The notes beneath the pieces are model-generated. The model searched no databases, was not told the DNA's origin, and saw only the letters and a program-made list of their open reading frames with translations. A DNA stretch of 64,000 nt from Paenibacillus planticolens (GTDB lineage Bacteria; Bacillota; Bacilli; Paenibacillales; NBRC-103111), in contig NZ_WHNZ01000015.1 of assembly GCF_013141725.1 (NCBI RefSeq), forward strand, positions 124,001-188,000. The letters are read 5' to 3'. The translations under genes and the position numbers were made by a program. Position 1 is the first letter of the stretch, and each line of letters opens with the position of its first letter. Below, in pieces: positions 51,102 to 61,232 of the stretch.

Positions 51102-51129
51102 TTGAAATGGCCTATGGGTGTGGTATACT
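51102..51129 (+). promoter_or_regulatory. Sigma-A promoter of trxA (extended -10)
   Basis: TTGAAA (51102-51107) and TATACT (51124-51129) with a 16-bp spacer and TGG before the -10, 75 bases upstream of trxA. Confidence 0.7.
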
Positions 51130-51203
51130 TTACATGTTGACGTTCATCGGTAGCAAGTAAACTACTTGATGTTATAAATCTATTCTTAGAAGGAGGAACT
51201 ATC

Positions 51204-51518
51204 ATGGCAATCGTGAATGTTTCTGATAACAGCTTTAAAGCTGAAGTTGAAAGCGAAGGTACAGTACTTGTAGACTTCTGGGCACCTTGGTGCGGACCTT
51301 GCAAAATGATCGCTCCTGTACTGGAAGAGCTTGATAAAGAAGTGGAATCCTTGAAAATCGCAAAAGTGAACGTGGATGACAATCCGGAATCCGCTGCTCG
51401 CTTTGGCGTTATGAGTATCCCAACGCTGATCGTTTTCAAAGACGGCCAGCCTGTTGACAAAGTGGTTGGTTTCCAATCCAAAGATGCTCTGAAAAACGTA
51501 GTAGCTCGTCATCAATAA
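51204..51518 (+). CDS. trxA: Thioredoxin
   Basis: This 104-residue protein is a canonical thioredoxin: active site WCGPC (near residue 29), the cis-proline loop MSIPT, and the typical start and length. AAGGAGGA lies upstream. It reduces cytoplasmic disulfides. It precedes uvrC as in Bacillus, but a terminator separates the two here. Confidence 0.95.
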   Translation: MAIVNVSDNSFKAEVESEGTVLVDFWAPWCGPCKMIAPVLEELDKEVESLKIAKVNVDDNPESAARFGVMSIPTLIVFKDGQPVDKVVGFQSKDALKNVVARHQ

Positions 51519-51550
51519 GTTGTTTCGAATTAGAAACAATTGTTCGTGTG

Positions 51551-51592
51551 AAAAAGCTCATTTTCTGCTATTCTGAAAATGAGCTTTTTTTT
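51551..51592 (+). terminator. Rho-independent terminator between trxA and uvrC
   Basis: AAAAAGCTCATTTTC pairs perfectly with GAAAATGAGCTTTTT around TGCTATTCT, followed by further T. Confidence 0.92.
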
Positions 51593-51615
51593 GTGCGCGA
51601 AAGGAGAAAGGAATC

Positions 51616-53481
51616 ATGACGGATTTGGAACATGAGCATGAGGACGCAGCCGTCCGTGAACAGCGTCTGGAAATGATTAAGCATAAGCTTTCGTTATTGC
51701 CGGATAAGCCGGGTTGTTATATTATGAAAAACCGCGAAGGCACGATTATTTATGTGGGAAAAGCGAAAGTATTGAAAAATCGGGTGCGCTCCTATTTCAC
51801 AGGCAGCCACAGTGCGAAGACGCAAAAACTAGTCAGCGAAATCCGCGACTTTGAATATATCATTACCTCCTCGAACATGGAGGCGCTCATTCTTGAGTGT
51901 AATCTGATTAAGCAGCATCATCCGCGGTACAACGTACTGCTGAAGGATGATAAGACGTTCCCATACATCAAGATTACACATGAAGCGCAGCCGCGCCTGG
52001 AAGTTACGCGGCGGGTGTACAAGGATAAGGGGAAGTATTTCGGCCCTTATCCGAACGCCTTTGCGGCCCAGCAGACGAAGAAGCTGCTGGACCGGTTGTA
52101 TCCGCTGCGCAAGTGCAAGACGATGCCCGATAAAGTATGCCTATACTATCATATCGGGCAGTGTCTGGCGCCTTGCGAGTACGAAGTATCCGCCGAGACG
52201 AACGAGCGAATGGTGCAGGAAATCTCCCGTTTCCTGAACGGGGGACACGACGTCATTAAAGAAGAGCTGACGACCAAAATGCTGGCCGCAGCCGAAGAAC
52301 TGAACTTCGAGCGCGCGAAGGAACTGCGCGATCATATCATGAGCATCGACGCGGTCATGGAGAAGCAGAAGATCAATGCCGTCGACGCGCAGGACCGCGA
52401 TGTGTTCGGTTACGCGGTAGACAAGGGCTGGATGGCTGTGCACATCCAGTATATGCGTCAAGGCAAGCTGATCGAGCGGCATGTCTCGCTGTTCCCGTAT
52501 TACGGGGATGAGTACAGCGATTTCATGACCTATGTGACACAGGTCTACATCGACAATCCGGCGCTGCCGAAGGAGATCTTCTTGCCCGAGCCTTCGGAAC
52601 AGGCTGAGACGGAAGAAAAGGATGTCCGCGAGGCGCTGGAATCGTGGCTCAAGGTCAAGGTGCACATTCCGCAGCGCGGGCTGAAGAAGCAAATGGTCGA
52701 TATGGCGAAGGATAACGCCCGCAACGCGCTGGAAGAGAAATTCCGCTTGGTTGAGCGGGACGAGAGCCGCACGACCAAAGCGGTGGAAAATCTCGGCGAG
52801 TGGCTCGGCATGGGCAAGATCCGCCGGATCGAAGCCTTCGATAACTCGAACATTCAAGGGACGAACCCGGTATCCGCGATGGTCGTTTTCGTGGACGGAA
52901 AGCCCGATCGCAAAGAGTACCGCAAATATAAAGTGAAAACGGTCGTCGGTCCGGACGATTACGAAACGATGCGAGAAGTTATTCGCCGCAGGTACGAGCG
53001 CGTGCTCAAGGACAATCTGACGATGCCGGATCTCATTGTCGTGGACGGAGGCAAAGGGCAAATTTCCGCGGCGGTCGACGTGCTGGAAAATGAGCTGGGC
53101 CTGTTCATTCCAATCTGCGGTCTCGTCAAGGATGCGAAGCATAAGACAGCGCAGCTGATGATGGGCGATCCGGCAGAGGTTATTCCGCTGCCGCGCGACA
53201 GCCAGGAATTTTACTTGCTGCAGCGAATTCAAGATGAGGTTCACAGGTTCGCGATTACGTTCCATCGGGAGACGAGGGCGAAGTCCATGGTCGTGTCCCA
53301 GCTCGACGCGATACCCGGTATCGGGGAGAAGCGGAGGAAGGCTCTCTTGAAGCATTTTGGCTCCGTGCGCAAAATAAAAGAGGCCGAAGTCCAAGACTTC
53401 AAGCCTCTGGGTATAGGTGAAAAATTAGCGAGCGAGATTCTCAAAGCGCTCCAAGGCGAGGCGGCGGCTCCCCAGGAATAA
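51616..53481 (+). CDS. uvrC: Excinuclease ABC subunit C
   Basis: This 621-residue protein makes the two cuts in nucleotide excision repair. It has the GIY-YIG domain ([20 protein letters not shown], about 30-55), the UVR motif region ([15 protein letters not shown]), the RNase H-like C-terminal nuclease ([24 protein letters not shown] and [10 protein letters not shown]) and paired helix-hairpin-helix motifs ([21 protein letters not shown]). AAAGGAGAAAGG precedes ATG. Its 3' end overlaps the convergent CPBP gene by 41 bases. Confidence 0.95.
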   Translation: MTDLEHEHEDAAVREQRLEMIKHKLSLLPDKPGCYIMKNREGTIIYVGKAKVLKNRVRSYFTGSHSAKTQKLVSEIRDFEYIITSSNMEALILECNLIKQHHPRYNVLLKDDKTFPYIKITHEAQPRLEVTRRVYKDKGKYFGPYPNAFAAQQTKKLLDRLYPLRKCKTMPDKVCLYYHIGQCLAPCEYEVSAETNERMVQEISRFLNGGHDVIKEELTTKMLAAAEELNFERAKELRDHIMSIDAVMEKQKINAVDAQDRDVFGYAVDKGWMAVHIQYMRQGKLIERHVSLFPYYGDEYSDFMTYVTQVYIDNPALPKEIFLPEPSEQAETEEKDVREALESWLKVKVHIPQRGLKKQMVDMAKDNARNALEEKFRLVERDESRTTKAVENLGEWLGMGKIRRIEAFDNSNIQGTNPVSAMVVFVDGKPDRKEYRKYKVKTVVGPDDYETMREVIRRRYERVLKDNLTMPDLIVVDGGKGQISAAVDVLENELGLFIPICGLVKDAKHKTAQLMMGDPAEVIPLPRDSQEFYLLQRIQDEVHRFAITFHRETRAKSMVVSQLDAIPGIGEKRRKALLKHFGSVRKIKEAEVQDFKPLGIGEKLASEILKALQGEAAAPQE

Positions 53482-55078
53482 GGGGGCTCCGCCTTTTTCC
53501 ATGCAGCCAGGCCAGGAAGCAGCCGACGAGAGCAGGGAGCACGAGATAGAAGAGGCCTGTAAGCACATCGCCCGCATGCCCTAAGGAGAAGAGTGACATT
53601 CCCATCAGGATGCTGTCCATGCAGGCATGAGCGAAGACGGCGGTAATAAAGCCGTACTTGAGAAACACATAACCGAGAATAATGCCGATGATCGTTACTT
53701 CGACTAACCGGGTGTAGACCGGATAGATCGGATACTGGGTATGGCTGGCTGCCCAAATTACACTAGGGATGACAATCGCAATAAAGTTATTGCGGAAAAG
53801 CTTTTTAAACAACATGATGCCGAGCAGCCGGTAGGTGGCTTCTTCCGAAATCGCCGCAACCCAAGCCATCAATGGGAAGAAGCGGGGCTCTACCATGTTG
53901 AGCATCGAATCGGACGGATCGTTGACCGCCCAAACATCGAACTGTACGTCGCCTGTATAGAACAGGACCTGCTGAATGCCGAGAATGAAGAGGGCCAGCA
54001 AGTAGCCGCGTCCCATGCCGTAAAACACTTCCGCGCCAAACTTGTGTTCTTTCCAAGCCGGCCATTTTGGCTGTCCAATCGCTTTCCATAAGCCATTGCC
54101 TGCTACCAATGAAAGATAGACCGAAATGCCGAGTGCAAGCGCCAGCACATTCATGAATACGATGGTTGCCCAAGTAGCGAATTCAGCATTCGACCCGCCG
54201 CCGCTTATGGATCGGAATGAAGGATACATATTAAAGTTATTTGTAATATAAATCGCTAAGAAAATAGCGGTAAGCAGCAAGCCGTTGCTGAATCTCATTT
54301 GCTTCCGGTACATAATGGCAAAGACGATGGCTGCAAGAGTCATGATGAGCGTGGAGCCCATTGAAATCCAAGTCATAACGGAAGCGGAACGATCCTGGGC
54401 ATCCAGCCAAGCCAAATGTGAAGCGGGCACGCTGAACAAAACGCTGTAGCCAACCAAGCTTTGATCATCGAATTGCGTGCGGACTTGCAATTTCGCTTCG
54501 CCCATTGGCTGAGATTGTTTTTCATAGTATAGAACGAGACCGGAAGCTTGCTGTCCGGTTTCTTCTTTATCGATGGCTTTCATGTCATCGGGGTCAAGCC
54601 CCCGCGCCCGCATTTCCTGCTTGGCCATAATGTCGGCTTTCTGCTTGCTGATGAGCGCATGCTCGCCGTTGCCAGAGTACGTCTCCCGCCATCCGACTAC
54701 GGTGCCGTCCGTGTAATTAATTTCAACCTCAAATTGACGGTCTTTCTTGGGATCTGTCACATTCACTTGGTAGTAGTCCAAAGGGTAGCGCTTGCCGTAA
54801 GTTTCGTCATATTTTGGGGACAAATGTTCCTTTTGCAAATACCCGCTGCGTTCTTTCTTGGATTGATAGGCGACAAATGTTTCTGTCCCTTTGACCGAGT
54901 ACCGCTCATTGACAAAGGTCGATGCGTATTTTGCGGCTTGTTGTTTCGTTATGGAAGGATTCTCGGCTGCAGGAGCTTCTTCAGGCTGTAAGCCATATAG
55001 CACGGTTACGACGGCATAAAGGAGTATGCCTATACAGGCAAGGATAAGGAGAATTCGGTTTAACTTAGGCCTTGGCAT
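53441..55078 (-). CDS. Large CPBP-family membrane protease with extracytoplasmic N-terminal region
   Basis: This 545-residue protein has one N-terminal membrane segment (about 9-30), a ~190-residue extracytoplasmic part with PepSY-like stretches ([47 protein letters not shown]), then about eight membrane segments with the CPBP motifs EEATYR, ASHTQYP and HACMDS. It likely cleaves membrane proteins. ATG 55078 has AAGGGA upstream; GTG 55102 is the alternative. It overlaps the end of uvrC. Confidence 0.8.
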   Translation of the reverse strand: MPRPKLNRILLILACIGILLYAVVTVLYGLQPEEAPAAENPSITKQQAAKYASTFVNERYSVKGTETFVAYQSKKERSGYLQKEHLSPKYDETYGKRYPLDYYQVNVTDPKKDRQFEVEINYTDGTVVGWRETYSGNGEHALISKQKADIMAKQEMRARGLDPDDMKAIDKEETGQQASGLVLYYEKQSQPMGEAKLQVRTQFDDQSLVGYSVLFSVPASHLAWLDAQDRSASVMTWISMGSTLIMTLAAIVFAIMYRKQMRFSNGLLLTAIFLAIYITNNFNMYPSFRSISGGGSNAEFATWATIVFMNVLALALGISVYLSLVAGNGLWKAIGQPKWPAWKEHKFGAEVFYGMGRGYLLALFILGIQQVLFYTGDVQFDVWAVNDPSDSMLNMVEPRFFPLMAWVAAISEEATYRLLGIMLFKKLFRNNFIAIVIPSVIWAASHTQYPIYPVYTRLVEVTIIGIILGYVFLKYGFITAVFAHACMDSILMGMSLFSLGHAGDVLTGLFYLVLPALVGCFLAWLHGKRRSPLIPGEPPPRLGAL

Positions 55079-55299
55079 CGTTAAGTTCCCTTCTGAATTC
55101 ACAAATATGAAACCATAAATTCCACGTTACCATGAGTTTAAAGAGAATGCGAATTTTAGGTGTGGAAATACAATCTAAACAGTTATATAATACCTATATT
55201 TGCATGATAAGCCGAATTACTTCAAGATAACGGGGAAGGCTACTGTTGAGAGCACTCAAACAGGAGGGCTTGTTTTTTGCACATCGATCAGGAGGCCTT

Positions 55300-56652
55300 A
55301 TGAGTAAAAAATTAAGTATTTGGCAGATGACACCTCCGCAAATTCTAGTTTTGGGATTTGCCGTCATTATTTTTGTCGGAGCAGGGCTTCTCACCCTTCC
55401 GTTTGCATCCGCGACAGGCAAGTCCATTCCTTTCATCGATGCGCTTTTTACCGCGACTTCGGCTACCTGCGTGACAGGTCTTGTTGTTGTGGATACAGGG
55501 AGCGTCTACACGATGTTCGGTCAAATTGTGATCGTCAGCTTGATTCAATTGGGCGGCTTAGGCTTCATGACCATGGCGACATTGCTGGCTATTATGTTCC
55601 GCAAGAAAATTACGCTTAAGGAGCGATTGGTGCTTCAAGAGGCATTTAATCAAGGGAGTATAGAAGGCATTGTTCGTCTGATCCGCAAAGTTGTTATTTA
55701 TTCCTTATCCATCGAAGCGATTGCAGCTGTCATTTTCACGATTCGTTGGAGCTTTGATCTCGGCTTTTCTAAAGCGCTGTATTTCGGTATTTGGCATGCG
55801 ATATCCATGTTTAACAATGCAGGGTTCGATTTATTCGGGACCGTCGACGCTCCTTTCGTTTCCTTCACGGGATATGCGAACGATTTTGTTGTGAACTTCG
55901 TGGCGATGGCGCTGATCGTGCTCGGCGGTATCGGATTTGTTGTTATGGCAGATTTGATGGAATTTCGCAAAACGAGAAAGCTGTCCCTGCACTCCAAGGT
56001 TGTGCTTAGTATGACCGGCACTCTCATCGTGGCAGGAGCACTTATCATTTTTATATTCGAATATACGAATAACAGAACGTTGGGCTCGCTTGATTTGGGC
56101 GGAAAAATACTGGCTTCCTTCTTTCAATCGGTTGCGCCGCGGACCGCGGGTCCGAATACGGTGGATATCGGCGCACTTCGTCAGGCATCCCAATTTTTCA
56201 TTGTGATTCTTATGTTTATCGGTGCATCGCCAGGTTCGACGGGGGGCGGTATCAAAACGACGACGTTTACCATCTTGATCGCCGCCATTGTGACCATGAT
56301 CCGCGGGAAAGAGGACATTGTCATTTTCCGTTATCGTCTGGCGAAAGATCGTATTCTTAAGGCGATTACCTTAACGATGCTGGCTTTATTTCTAGTCATT
56401 ACCGTGACCATGCTGCTATCGACAACAGAGTCCGCACAGTTATTGAAAATATTGTTTGAAGTTACCTCCGCGTTCGCGACAGTGGGGCTGACTATGGGGT
56501 TGACGCCGGATTTAACCACTTTCGGTAAAATTCTCATTAGCTTGACGATGTTTGCCGGGCGGCTAGGCCCGATCACTCTTGCTTATGCGCTGCAGCCGAA
56601 ACAAGAGAAAGAATTATACAGATACCCAGAGGGTAAAATCACGATTGGATAG
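55300..56652 (+). CDS. ktrB: Ktr-type potassium channel subunit (TrkH/KtrB family)
   Basis: This 450-residue membrane protein has the fourfold P-loop design of TrkH/KtrB, with filter motifs such as TATSATCVTGLVVVD, ISMFNNAGFDLFG, QSVAPRTAGPNTVD and EVTSAFATVGLTMGL, and the glycine-rich loop GASPGSTGGGIKTTTF. It moves K+, often coupled to Na+, and is gated by the KtrA ring encoded next. ATG 55300 has AGGAGGCC upstream. A TATAAT box lies at 55186-55191; I see no c-di-AMP riboswitch in the leader. Confidence 0.93.
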   Translation: MSKKLSIWQMTPPQILVLGFAVIIFVGAGLLTLPFASATGKSIPFIDALFTATSATCVTGLVVVDTGSVYTMFGQIVIVSLIQLGGLGFMTMATLLAIMFRKKITLKERLVLQEAFNQGSIEGIVRLIRKVVIYSLSIEAIAAVIFTIRWSFDLGFSKALYFGIWHAISMFNNAGFDLFGTVDAPFVSFTGYANDFVVNFVAMALIVLGGIGFVVMADLMEFRKTRKLSLHSKVVLSMTGTLIVAGALIIFIFEYTNNRTLGSLDLGGKILASFFQSVAPRTAGPNTVDIGALRQASQFFIVILMFIGASPGSTGGGIKTTTFTILIAAIVTMIRGKEDIVIFRYRLAKDRILKAITLTMLALFLVITVTMLLSTTESAQLLKILFEVTSAFATVGLTMGLTPDLTTFGKILISLTMFAGRLGPITLAYALQPKQEKELYRYPEGKITIG

Positions 56653-56666
56653 GGGAAGCACAACAG

Positions 56667-57329
56667 ATGAAGAAGACGCAATATGTAGTTGTCGGGCTTG
56701 GGCGGTTCGGAGCAAGCATTTCCAAGGAGCTCATTAAGCTGGGCAACGAAGTGCTGGGGATTGACAAGGATGAAGAAGCGGTAGACGAGATGAGCCATGA
56801 GCTTACGCATGCCGTTGTCGCCGACGCTACGGATGAGGATGTGTTGAAATCGTTGGGCGTGCGTAATTTCGATTGCGCGGTCGTGGCGATTGGGGACGAC
56901 ATTCAATCCAGTATTTTAACAGCCATTGTCCTCAAGGATTTAGGGGTCAAAAAGGTTGTAGCCAAAGCCCTTTCAGAGCTGCACGGGAAAGTTCTGCACA
57001 AGCTGGGGGTCGACCGCGTGATTTATCCTGAGCGCGATATGGGGATTCGCGTGGCGCATCAGCTGAATTCTCCGAATTTATTGGACTATATCGAAATTTC
57101 TAAAGATTATACCATTGCGGAACTTTCTGTACCAAAAAGGCTGTGTGGGTTAACGATTAAACAATTGGACCCTCGAGCCAAATATGGCTGCAGCGTTGTG
57201 GCGGTCAACAAGCAAACGGGAGTCATTATTGCTCCTACGGCAACGGACGTCGTGAACGAAAATGATGTCATGATCATCATCGGGACGAACGATCAAATTG
57301 AAGAATTTGAAAGTGAAGTCATTCGATAA
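56667..57329 (+). CDS. ktrA: Ktr potassium uptake regulatory subunit (RCK protein)
   Basis: This 220-residue cytoplasmic protein has the RCK-N nucleotide fold (YVVVGLGRFGASISKEL, later DCAVVAIGDD) and an RCK-C (TrkA-C) domain (SVPKRLCGLTIKQLDPRAKYGCSVVAV), the site where c-di-AMP binds in related proteins. It forms the octameric ring that gates KtrB in response to ATP/ADP. Its stop overlaps the start of the antiporter gene by one base (TAATG). Confidence 0.92.
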   Translation: MKKTQYVVVGLGRFGASISKELIKLGNEVLGIDKDEEAVDEMSHELTHAVVADATDEDVLKSLGVRNFDCAVVAIGDDIQSSILTAIVLKDLGVKKVVAKALSELHGKVLHKLGVDRVIYPERDMGIRVAHQLNSPNLLDYIEISKDYTIAELSVPKRLCGLTIKQLDPRAKYGCSVVAVNKQTGVIIAPTATDVVNENDVMIIIGTNDQIEEFESEVIR

Positions 57330-58588
57330 TGGACAATGTGACAACCCAACTCATCGAACATGTTATTTTGCTGCTTGTGCTCATTTTCGGACTTGGGATG
57401 TTATTCGGCAAGGCGGCGAACTGGCTGAAACTGCCGGATGTTGCCTTGTTTCTTATGGCCGGAATGATCGCAGGTCAAGCCCTGCACTGGATTTATGAAC
57501 CCAGCGCTTCCTTTACGAATCAATTCATCCTCGTTATCGGTTCCACTCTCATTCTTTTTGACGGAGGGCGCAACATCAAGCTCGCCGGTCTGCGCCAAGT
57601 CTGGCTGACGGTCGGCATGCTGAGCGTCCCCGGCGTGATCATCACCTGCGGGGTTGTCGCGGCGGCCGCGCACGTCCTGCTGAATTTGCCTTGGCTGTAT
57701 GCTTTGCTGCTTGGGGCGATTATTGCTTCAACCGATCCGGCGACACTCATTCCGGTGTTTAAGCAGGTCAAGATCCGGACCAAAGTCAGAGAAACGGTGG
57801 AAAGCGAGTCGGCATTTAATGATGCCACAGCTTCCATTTTGACATTTTCCATCATTGCTATCCTTCTAGGTACACGGGAAGTTTCCTTGCTTTCAGGCAC
57901 TCTTGATTTTGTTAAAACAGCACTCGGCGGGCTTCTCCTTGGAGCTGTGATCGGTTATGCCATGACCTTCCTGACCTCGCATTTGAAGCTTGGGATGCTA
58001 AGGGACTATGCCACCATTGCGATGATTGTTACATCATTAGGAGCTTATATGGCCGGTGAACTCCTCGGCGTCAGCGGCTTTATGGCAACCTTTACGGCAG
58101 GGCTCATCTGGGGAAATGCCGGTACGTTCAAGCTCGATATGGAAGACAAACGGCACGAAATGGAACATTTTTCCGAAAATATTACCGTCATCATGCGCAT
58201 GCTCATTTTCATTCTTCTTGGCAGCCAAGTGAATTTCCCCGTCATTCTCGAACATTTCTGGACGAGCCTCGGTGTCATCTTTGTCTTCATCTTTATTTCG
58301 CGACCGCTGACGGTTCTGATCTGTACGTGGCCGGACCGTAAAGCCAAGTGGAAATGGAATGAAATCCTGTTCATGTTCTGGGTTCGCGAAACAGGTGTCA
58401 TTCCGGCGGCTTTATGCGGGATGGTTGCCGGTATGGGGATTGAGCACAGCGACCTGATTGCAAGTGTTACTTTTATGGCGGTATTAATCACCATCCTTTT
58501 CCAAGCAAGCACAACGGCTTTTGTAGCGAAAAAGCTGGGGCTTGAAGCGAAATCGGACGGGGCGGAAACTCACGGATCCGGTTCGTAG
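57329..58588 (+). CDS. CPA1-type cation/proton antiporter
   Basis: This 419-residue protein has 12 or so membrane segments and the CPA antiporter motifs ASTDPATLIPVF and ESAFNDATASILTF, with the ion-binding aspartate in the latter. It exchanges Na+ or K+ for H+. The TAATG overlap with ktrA makes co-translation likely, tying K+ uptake to cation efflux in one operon. It lacks the RCK tail found in some CPA antiporters, so KtrA may serve both (inference). Confidence 0.88.
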   Translation: MDNVTTQLIEHVILLLVLIFGLGMLFGKAANWLKLPDVALFLMAGMIAGQALHWIYEPSASFTNQFILVIGSTLILFDGGRNIKLAGLRQVWLTVGMLSVPGVIITCGVVAAAAHVLLNLPWLYALLLGAIIASTDPATLIPVFKQVKIRTKVRETVESESAFNDATASILTFSIIAILLGTREVSLLSGTLDFVKTALGGLLLGAVIGYAMTFLTSHLKLGMLRDYATIAMIVTSLGAYMAGELLGVSGFMATFTAGLIWGNAGTFKLDMEDKRHEMEHFSENITVIMRMLIFILLGSQVNFPVILEHFWTSLGVIFVFIFISRPLTVLICTWPDRKAKWKWNEILFMFWVRETGVIPAALCGMVAGMGIEHSDLIASVTFMAVLITILFQASTTAFVAKKLGLEAKSDGAETHGSGS

Positions 58589-58627
58589 GTCTCAGCGAGA
58601 GAATTTCGAGGCGAGGGTGGACTCCGA

Positions 58628-59365
58628 ATGTATAAAGTATTAATAATCGAAGATGATCCCATGATCGGCGATATGATCTCCATGTATTTGGGCGAAGAAG
58701 GATTTCATGTCATTCGGATGGAAACGGGGCAAAAAGGGCTTGAAGCGGTCAGGCAGTTTGCCCCTGATGTCATCTTGCTGGACCTTATGCTGCCCGATAT
58801 GGATGGACTTCAGCTTTGCAAACAGGTGCGGATTACGTCAAGCGTGCCGATCATGATTGTTTCAATGAAGAATAAAGTGGTTGAACGGGTGGGCGCGCTG
58901 GGTGCGGGGGCGGACGATTATATGTCCAAGCCGTTTAGCATGCATGAAATGAGCGCTCGGGTCCATGCTTTGATCCGTCGTTCCCACTTGTATCACAAAG
59001 CTAGTGAAATCAAAGGTGTAAGCGGGTCGGCAGTTAAGGATGGAAAGCCGGAAGCAGTAGATCCGATGCAGGGGGATATGAACAAGATTTCACTGGATCT
59101 TCATACCCGTTCGATCATTGTTCAGGGTCAAACAGTAGAAACGACATATTCGGAGTTCGAAATTATGAAATGCTTCGTTAATCATCCCGGCCGTGTCTAC
59201 AGCCGAGAGGATTTATTGCATACTGTCCGGGGCTTCGACTCTTATGTCACCGATCGTGCGATCGATGTGCATATTGCCAATCTCCGCAAGAAAATCGAAG
59301 ACAATCCCAAAGAGCCAAGGCGGATTCGGACGGTCTGGGGAGTCGGTTATAAGTTTGTCTATTGA
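58628..59365 (+). CDS. OmpR/PhoB-family response regulator without a nearby kinase
   Basis: This 245-residue protein has a receiver domain (IIEDDPMIGD, phospho-acceptor Asp in LLDLMLPDMDG, Lys in MSKPF) and a winged-helix DNA-binding domain (ETTYSEFEIMKCFVNHPGRVYSREDLL, then RAIDVHIANLRKKIEDNP, RTVWGVGYKF). The linker of about 30 residues is longer than usual. It starts 39 bases after the antiporter gene and no histidine kinase gene is adjacent, so it may answer to a distant kinase and control this cation operon. Confidence 0.88.
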   Translation: MYKVLIIEDDPMIGDMISMYLGEEGFHVIRMETGQKGLEAVRQFAPDVILLDLMLPDMDGLQLCKQVRITSSVPIMIVSMKNKVVERVGALGAGADDYMSKPFSMHEMSARVHALIRRSHLYHKASEIKGVSGSAVKDGKPEAVDPMQGDMNKISLDLHTRSIIVQGQTVETTYSEFEIMKCFVNHPGRVYSREDLLHTVRGFDSYVTDRAIDVHIANLRKKIEDNPKEPRRIRTVWGVGYKFVY

Positions 59366-59378
59366 GCGGACCGTCGAT

Positions 59379-60275
59379 TCACCGGTGTTTAGTGAAATAG
59401 CTGATTGCCTGTTCGATGAATTTGAGAGATTCTGGATTATCTGTCGCCTGGTCGGAGTAAATTAGCGATGTTGTACGTTTGGTCTGCTCTAATTCGGTTA
59501 AATAACGCAGAATTAACTCATTATTCTGAATCAAATCTTCCCGCAAGTACGATTTGGGGAGCAGCGTCGCTGTTTTACAGGTGGAAACGAGCCGGATGAT
59601 GGCCTCGAAAGAATCGATTTCCATCTGGACATTCGGCAAAATGGTATATCGGTGAAACAGCTCGTCCATCAGGATGCGGTACCACGTGCCTTTGGAGAAG
59701 AGGATCATCGGCAGATCGTTCAAATCGTTCATGGTGATTTCATCGCGATCAATGAAAGGGTGTCCCAGCGGAAGTACTAAACAGAGATGATCATCGAAAA
59801 GCGGTTCACAGTGCAGGCTGGACGCATTAATTTGTGATGCGACGATGCCGATGTCAACTTTGTGTTCCTTGACCATCGTGACGATTTCATGCGTTTTGCC
59901 CGTTAGCAGTTTAATTTCTGTGAGCGGGTAAACCTGCAGGTAATCGGTAATGAGATCGGGCAAAGTCGCCTGCAGGGTTGTCAAACTGGCGCCTATCGTG
60001 ATGGAAGAGTGGGTGCCTGCTGCTTTGTACAGTTGGAGGGTCTGCTTAAATTTACGTTCCAGATGGCGAAGCTCCAGCGCGTGGTCGTAGCAGATTTGCC
60101 CTGCTTTGGTCAGCTCAAGGCGCTTCCCTTTGCGGATGAATAGTTCCACGCCCAGCTCCTCTTCCAGTTTCATGATTTTGCGCGAAAGAGCGGGCTGCGA
60201 GATATTTAATAATTGAGAGGCTTTATTAAGGCTTACTTGTTCGACGACAACAGCGAAAACATCCAAGAGTTCCAT
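59379..60275 (-). CDS. LysR-family transcriptional regulator
   Basis: This 298-residue protein has the LysR winged helix (MELLDVFAVVVEQVSLNKASQLLNISQPALSRKIMKLEEELGVELFIRKGKRLELT) and a periplasmic-binding-like effector domain. It is divergent from sdhCAB, so control of succinate dehydrogenase in response to a carboxylic acid is likely by analogy with other LysR pairs. GGAG lies about 10 bases upstream of ATG. Confidence 0.88.
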   Translation of the reverse strand: MELLDVFAVVVEQVSLNKASQLLNISQPALSRKIMKLEEELGVELFIRKGKRLELTKAGQICYDHALELRHLERKFKQTLQLYKAAGTHSSITIGASLTTLQATLPDLITDYLQVYPLTEIKLLTGKTHEIVTMVKEHKVDIGIVASQINASSLHCEPLFDDHLCLVLPLGHPFIDRDEITMNDLNDLPMILFSKGTWYRILMDELFHRYTILPNVQMEIDSFEAIIRLVSTCKTATLLPKSYLREDLIQNNELILRYLTELEQTKRTTSLIYSDQATDNPESLKFIEQAISYFTKHR

Positions 60276-60458
60276 GTTTGTTCAGCTCCGCATTCAAATT
60301 TATATGCAAAAAAGTTATAAGTGTATATAAAAAAACAGCACTTCCATTATAAGCGTGAAAGAGGTACGATGTACATGTCACTTTTTATTCACAATTATTG
60401 GACGGCAGTGTATATTCGCTTACTACTTAGGCGTAAAATAGGCGTGGATGAATATGGG

Positions 60459-60487
60459 TTGACGCTCGTTTGCGGCGAGAGTAGAAT
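60459..60487 (+). promoter_or_regulatory. Sigma-A promoter of sdhCAB
   Basis: TTGACG (60459-60464) and TAGAAT (60482-60487), 17-bp spacer, 75 bases before sdhC. The ~285-bp gap to the LysR gene otherwise shows AT-rich sequence where the regulator could bind. Confidence 0.75.
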
Positions 60488-60562
60488 GGTATGTGGCTTG
60501 TTTTGTCAGAACATGTCGGATTGTTTTAATGAAATTTTGTTGAGGGGGGAATTGGTTACATT

Positions 60563-61216
60563 ATGGGTAATTCGTATTACTTTCGAAAGATCCACTCTTT
60601 GCTTGGTGTAATTCCGGTGGGCTTCTTCCTTATTGAGCATTTGCTCACTAACTATGAAGCAACGAAGGGTCCTCAGGCATTTGTGGATCAAATTAACTGG
60701 TTGAACGGTCTGCCTTTGGTCCTGCTGTTGGAAATCGTGGGAATCTGGCTTCCGCTTCTTTATCATGCCGTTTATGGACTGTATGTGGCCTATCAAGCGC
60801 GTAATAACGTTTCAAACTACAGCTATTTCCGCAACCAAATGTTTATGCTTCAACGGGTAACTGGCGTTATTACGTTCCTGTTCGTAGCTTGGCATTTGTT
60901 CGAGACTCGTTTGCAGGTTGCTCTTGGCAATGTTGCGCACGAGAATCTCGGTATGACCATGCATGACATCGCAACGAATCCAGTCATGTTTACGGTTTAT
61001 GTCATTGGTATCGTTTCCGCGACATTCCATTTCTGCAACGGCTTATGGTCGTTCCTCGTCAGCTGGGGGATTACGGTTGGACCGCGCGCGCAGCGCTATT
61101 CCTCCATTATTTGGATGGTATTGTTCGTGGTGATGTCCGTGATGTTTATTATGTCTTTGACTGCATTTACAGATACGCAATTTCAAGTTCCGGTAGAAGC
61201 GCATTCGGGGCATTAA
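60563..61216 (+). CDS. sdhC: Succinate dehydrogenase cytochrome b558 subunit
   Basis: This 217-residue membrane protein has five hydrophobic segments and heme-ligand histidines in FRKIHSLLGV, EHLLTNYE, LLYHAVYGL, AWHLFETRL and ATFHFCNGLW, the pattern of the di-heme b558 of Bacillus. It anchors SdhAB and passes electrons to menaquinone. The GAGGGGGG site is rather far (about 13 bases) from ATG. The order sdhC-sdhA-sdhB follows. Confidence 0.92.
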   Translation: MGNSYYFRKIHSLLGVIPVGFFLIEHLLTNYEATKGPQAFVDQINWLNGLPLVLLLEIVGIWLPLLYHAVYGLYVAYQARNNVSNYSYFRNQMFMLQRVTGVITFLFVAWHLFETRLQVALGNVAHENLGMTMHDIATNPVMFTVYVIGIVSATFHFCNGLWSFLVSWGITVGPRAQRYSSIIWMVLFVVMSVMFIMSLTAFTDTQFQVPVEAHSGH

Positions 61217-61232
61217 GGGAGGGTGAACAGAA

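Noticed and set aside
52141..53394. A long minus-strand frame opposite uvrC
   Set aside because: It is a shadow of a well-supported gene; the product is Arg/Leu/His-rich with no recognisable domain.
55103..55299. A c-di-AMP (ydaO) riboswitch before ktrB
   Set aside because: The leader is under 120 bases from the likely promoter and lacks any long paired structure I could trace.
60321..60611. A 96-codon plus-strand frame before sdhC
   Set aside because: It runs through the sdhCAB promoter and into sdhC in another frame; its product looks random.
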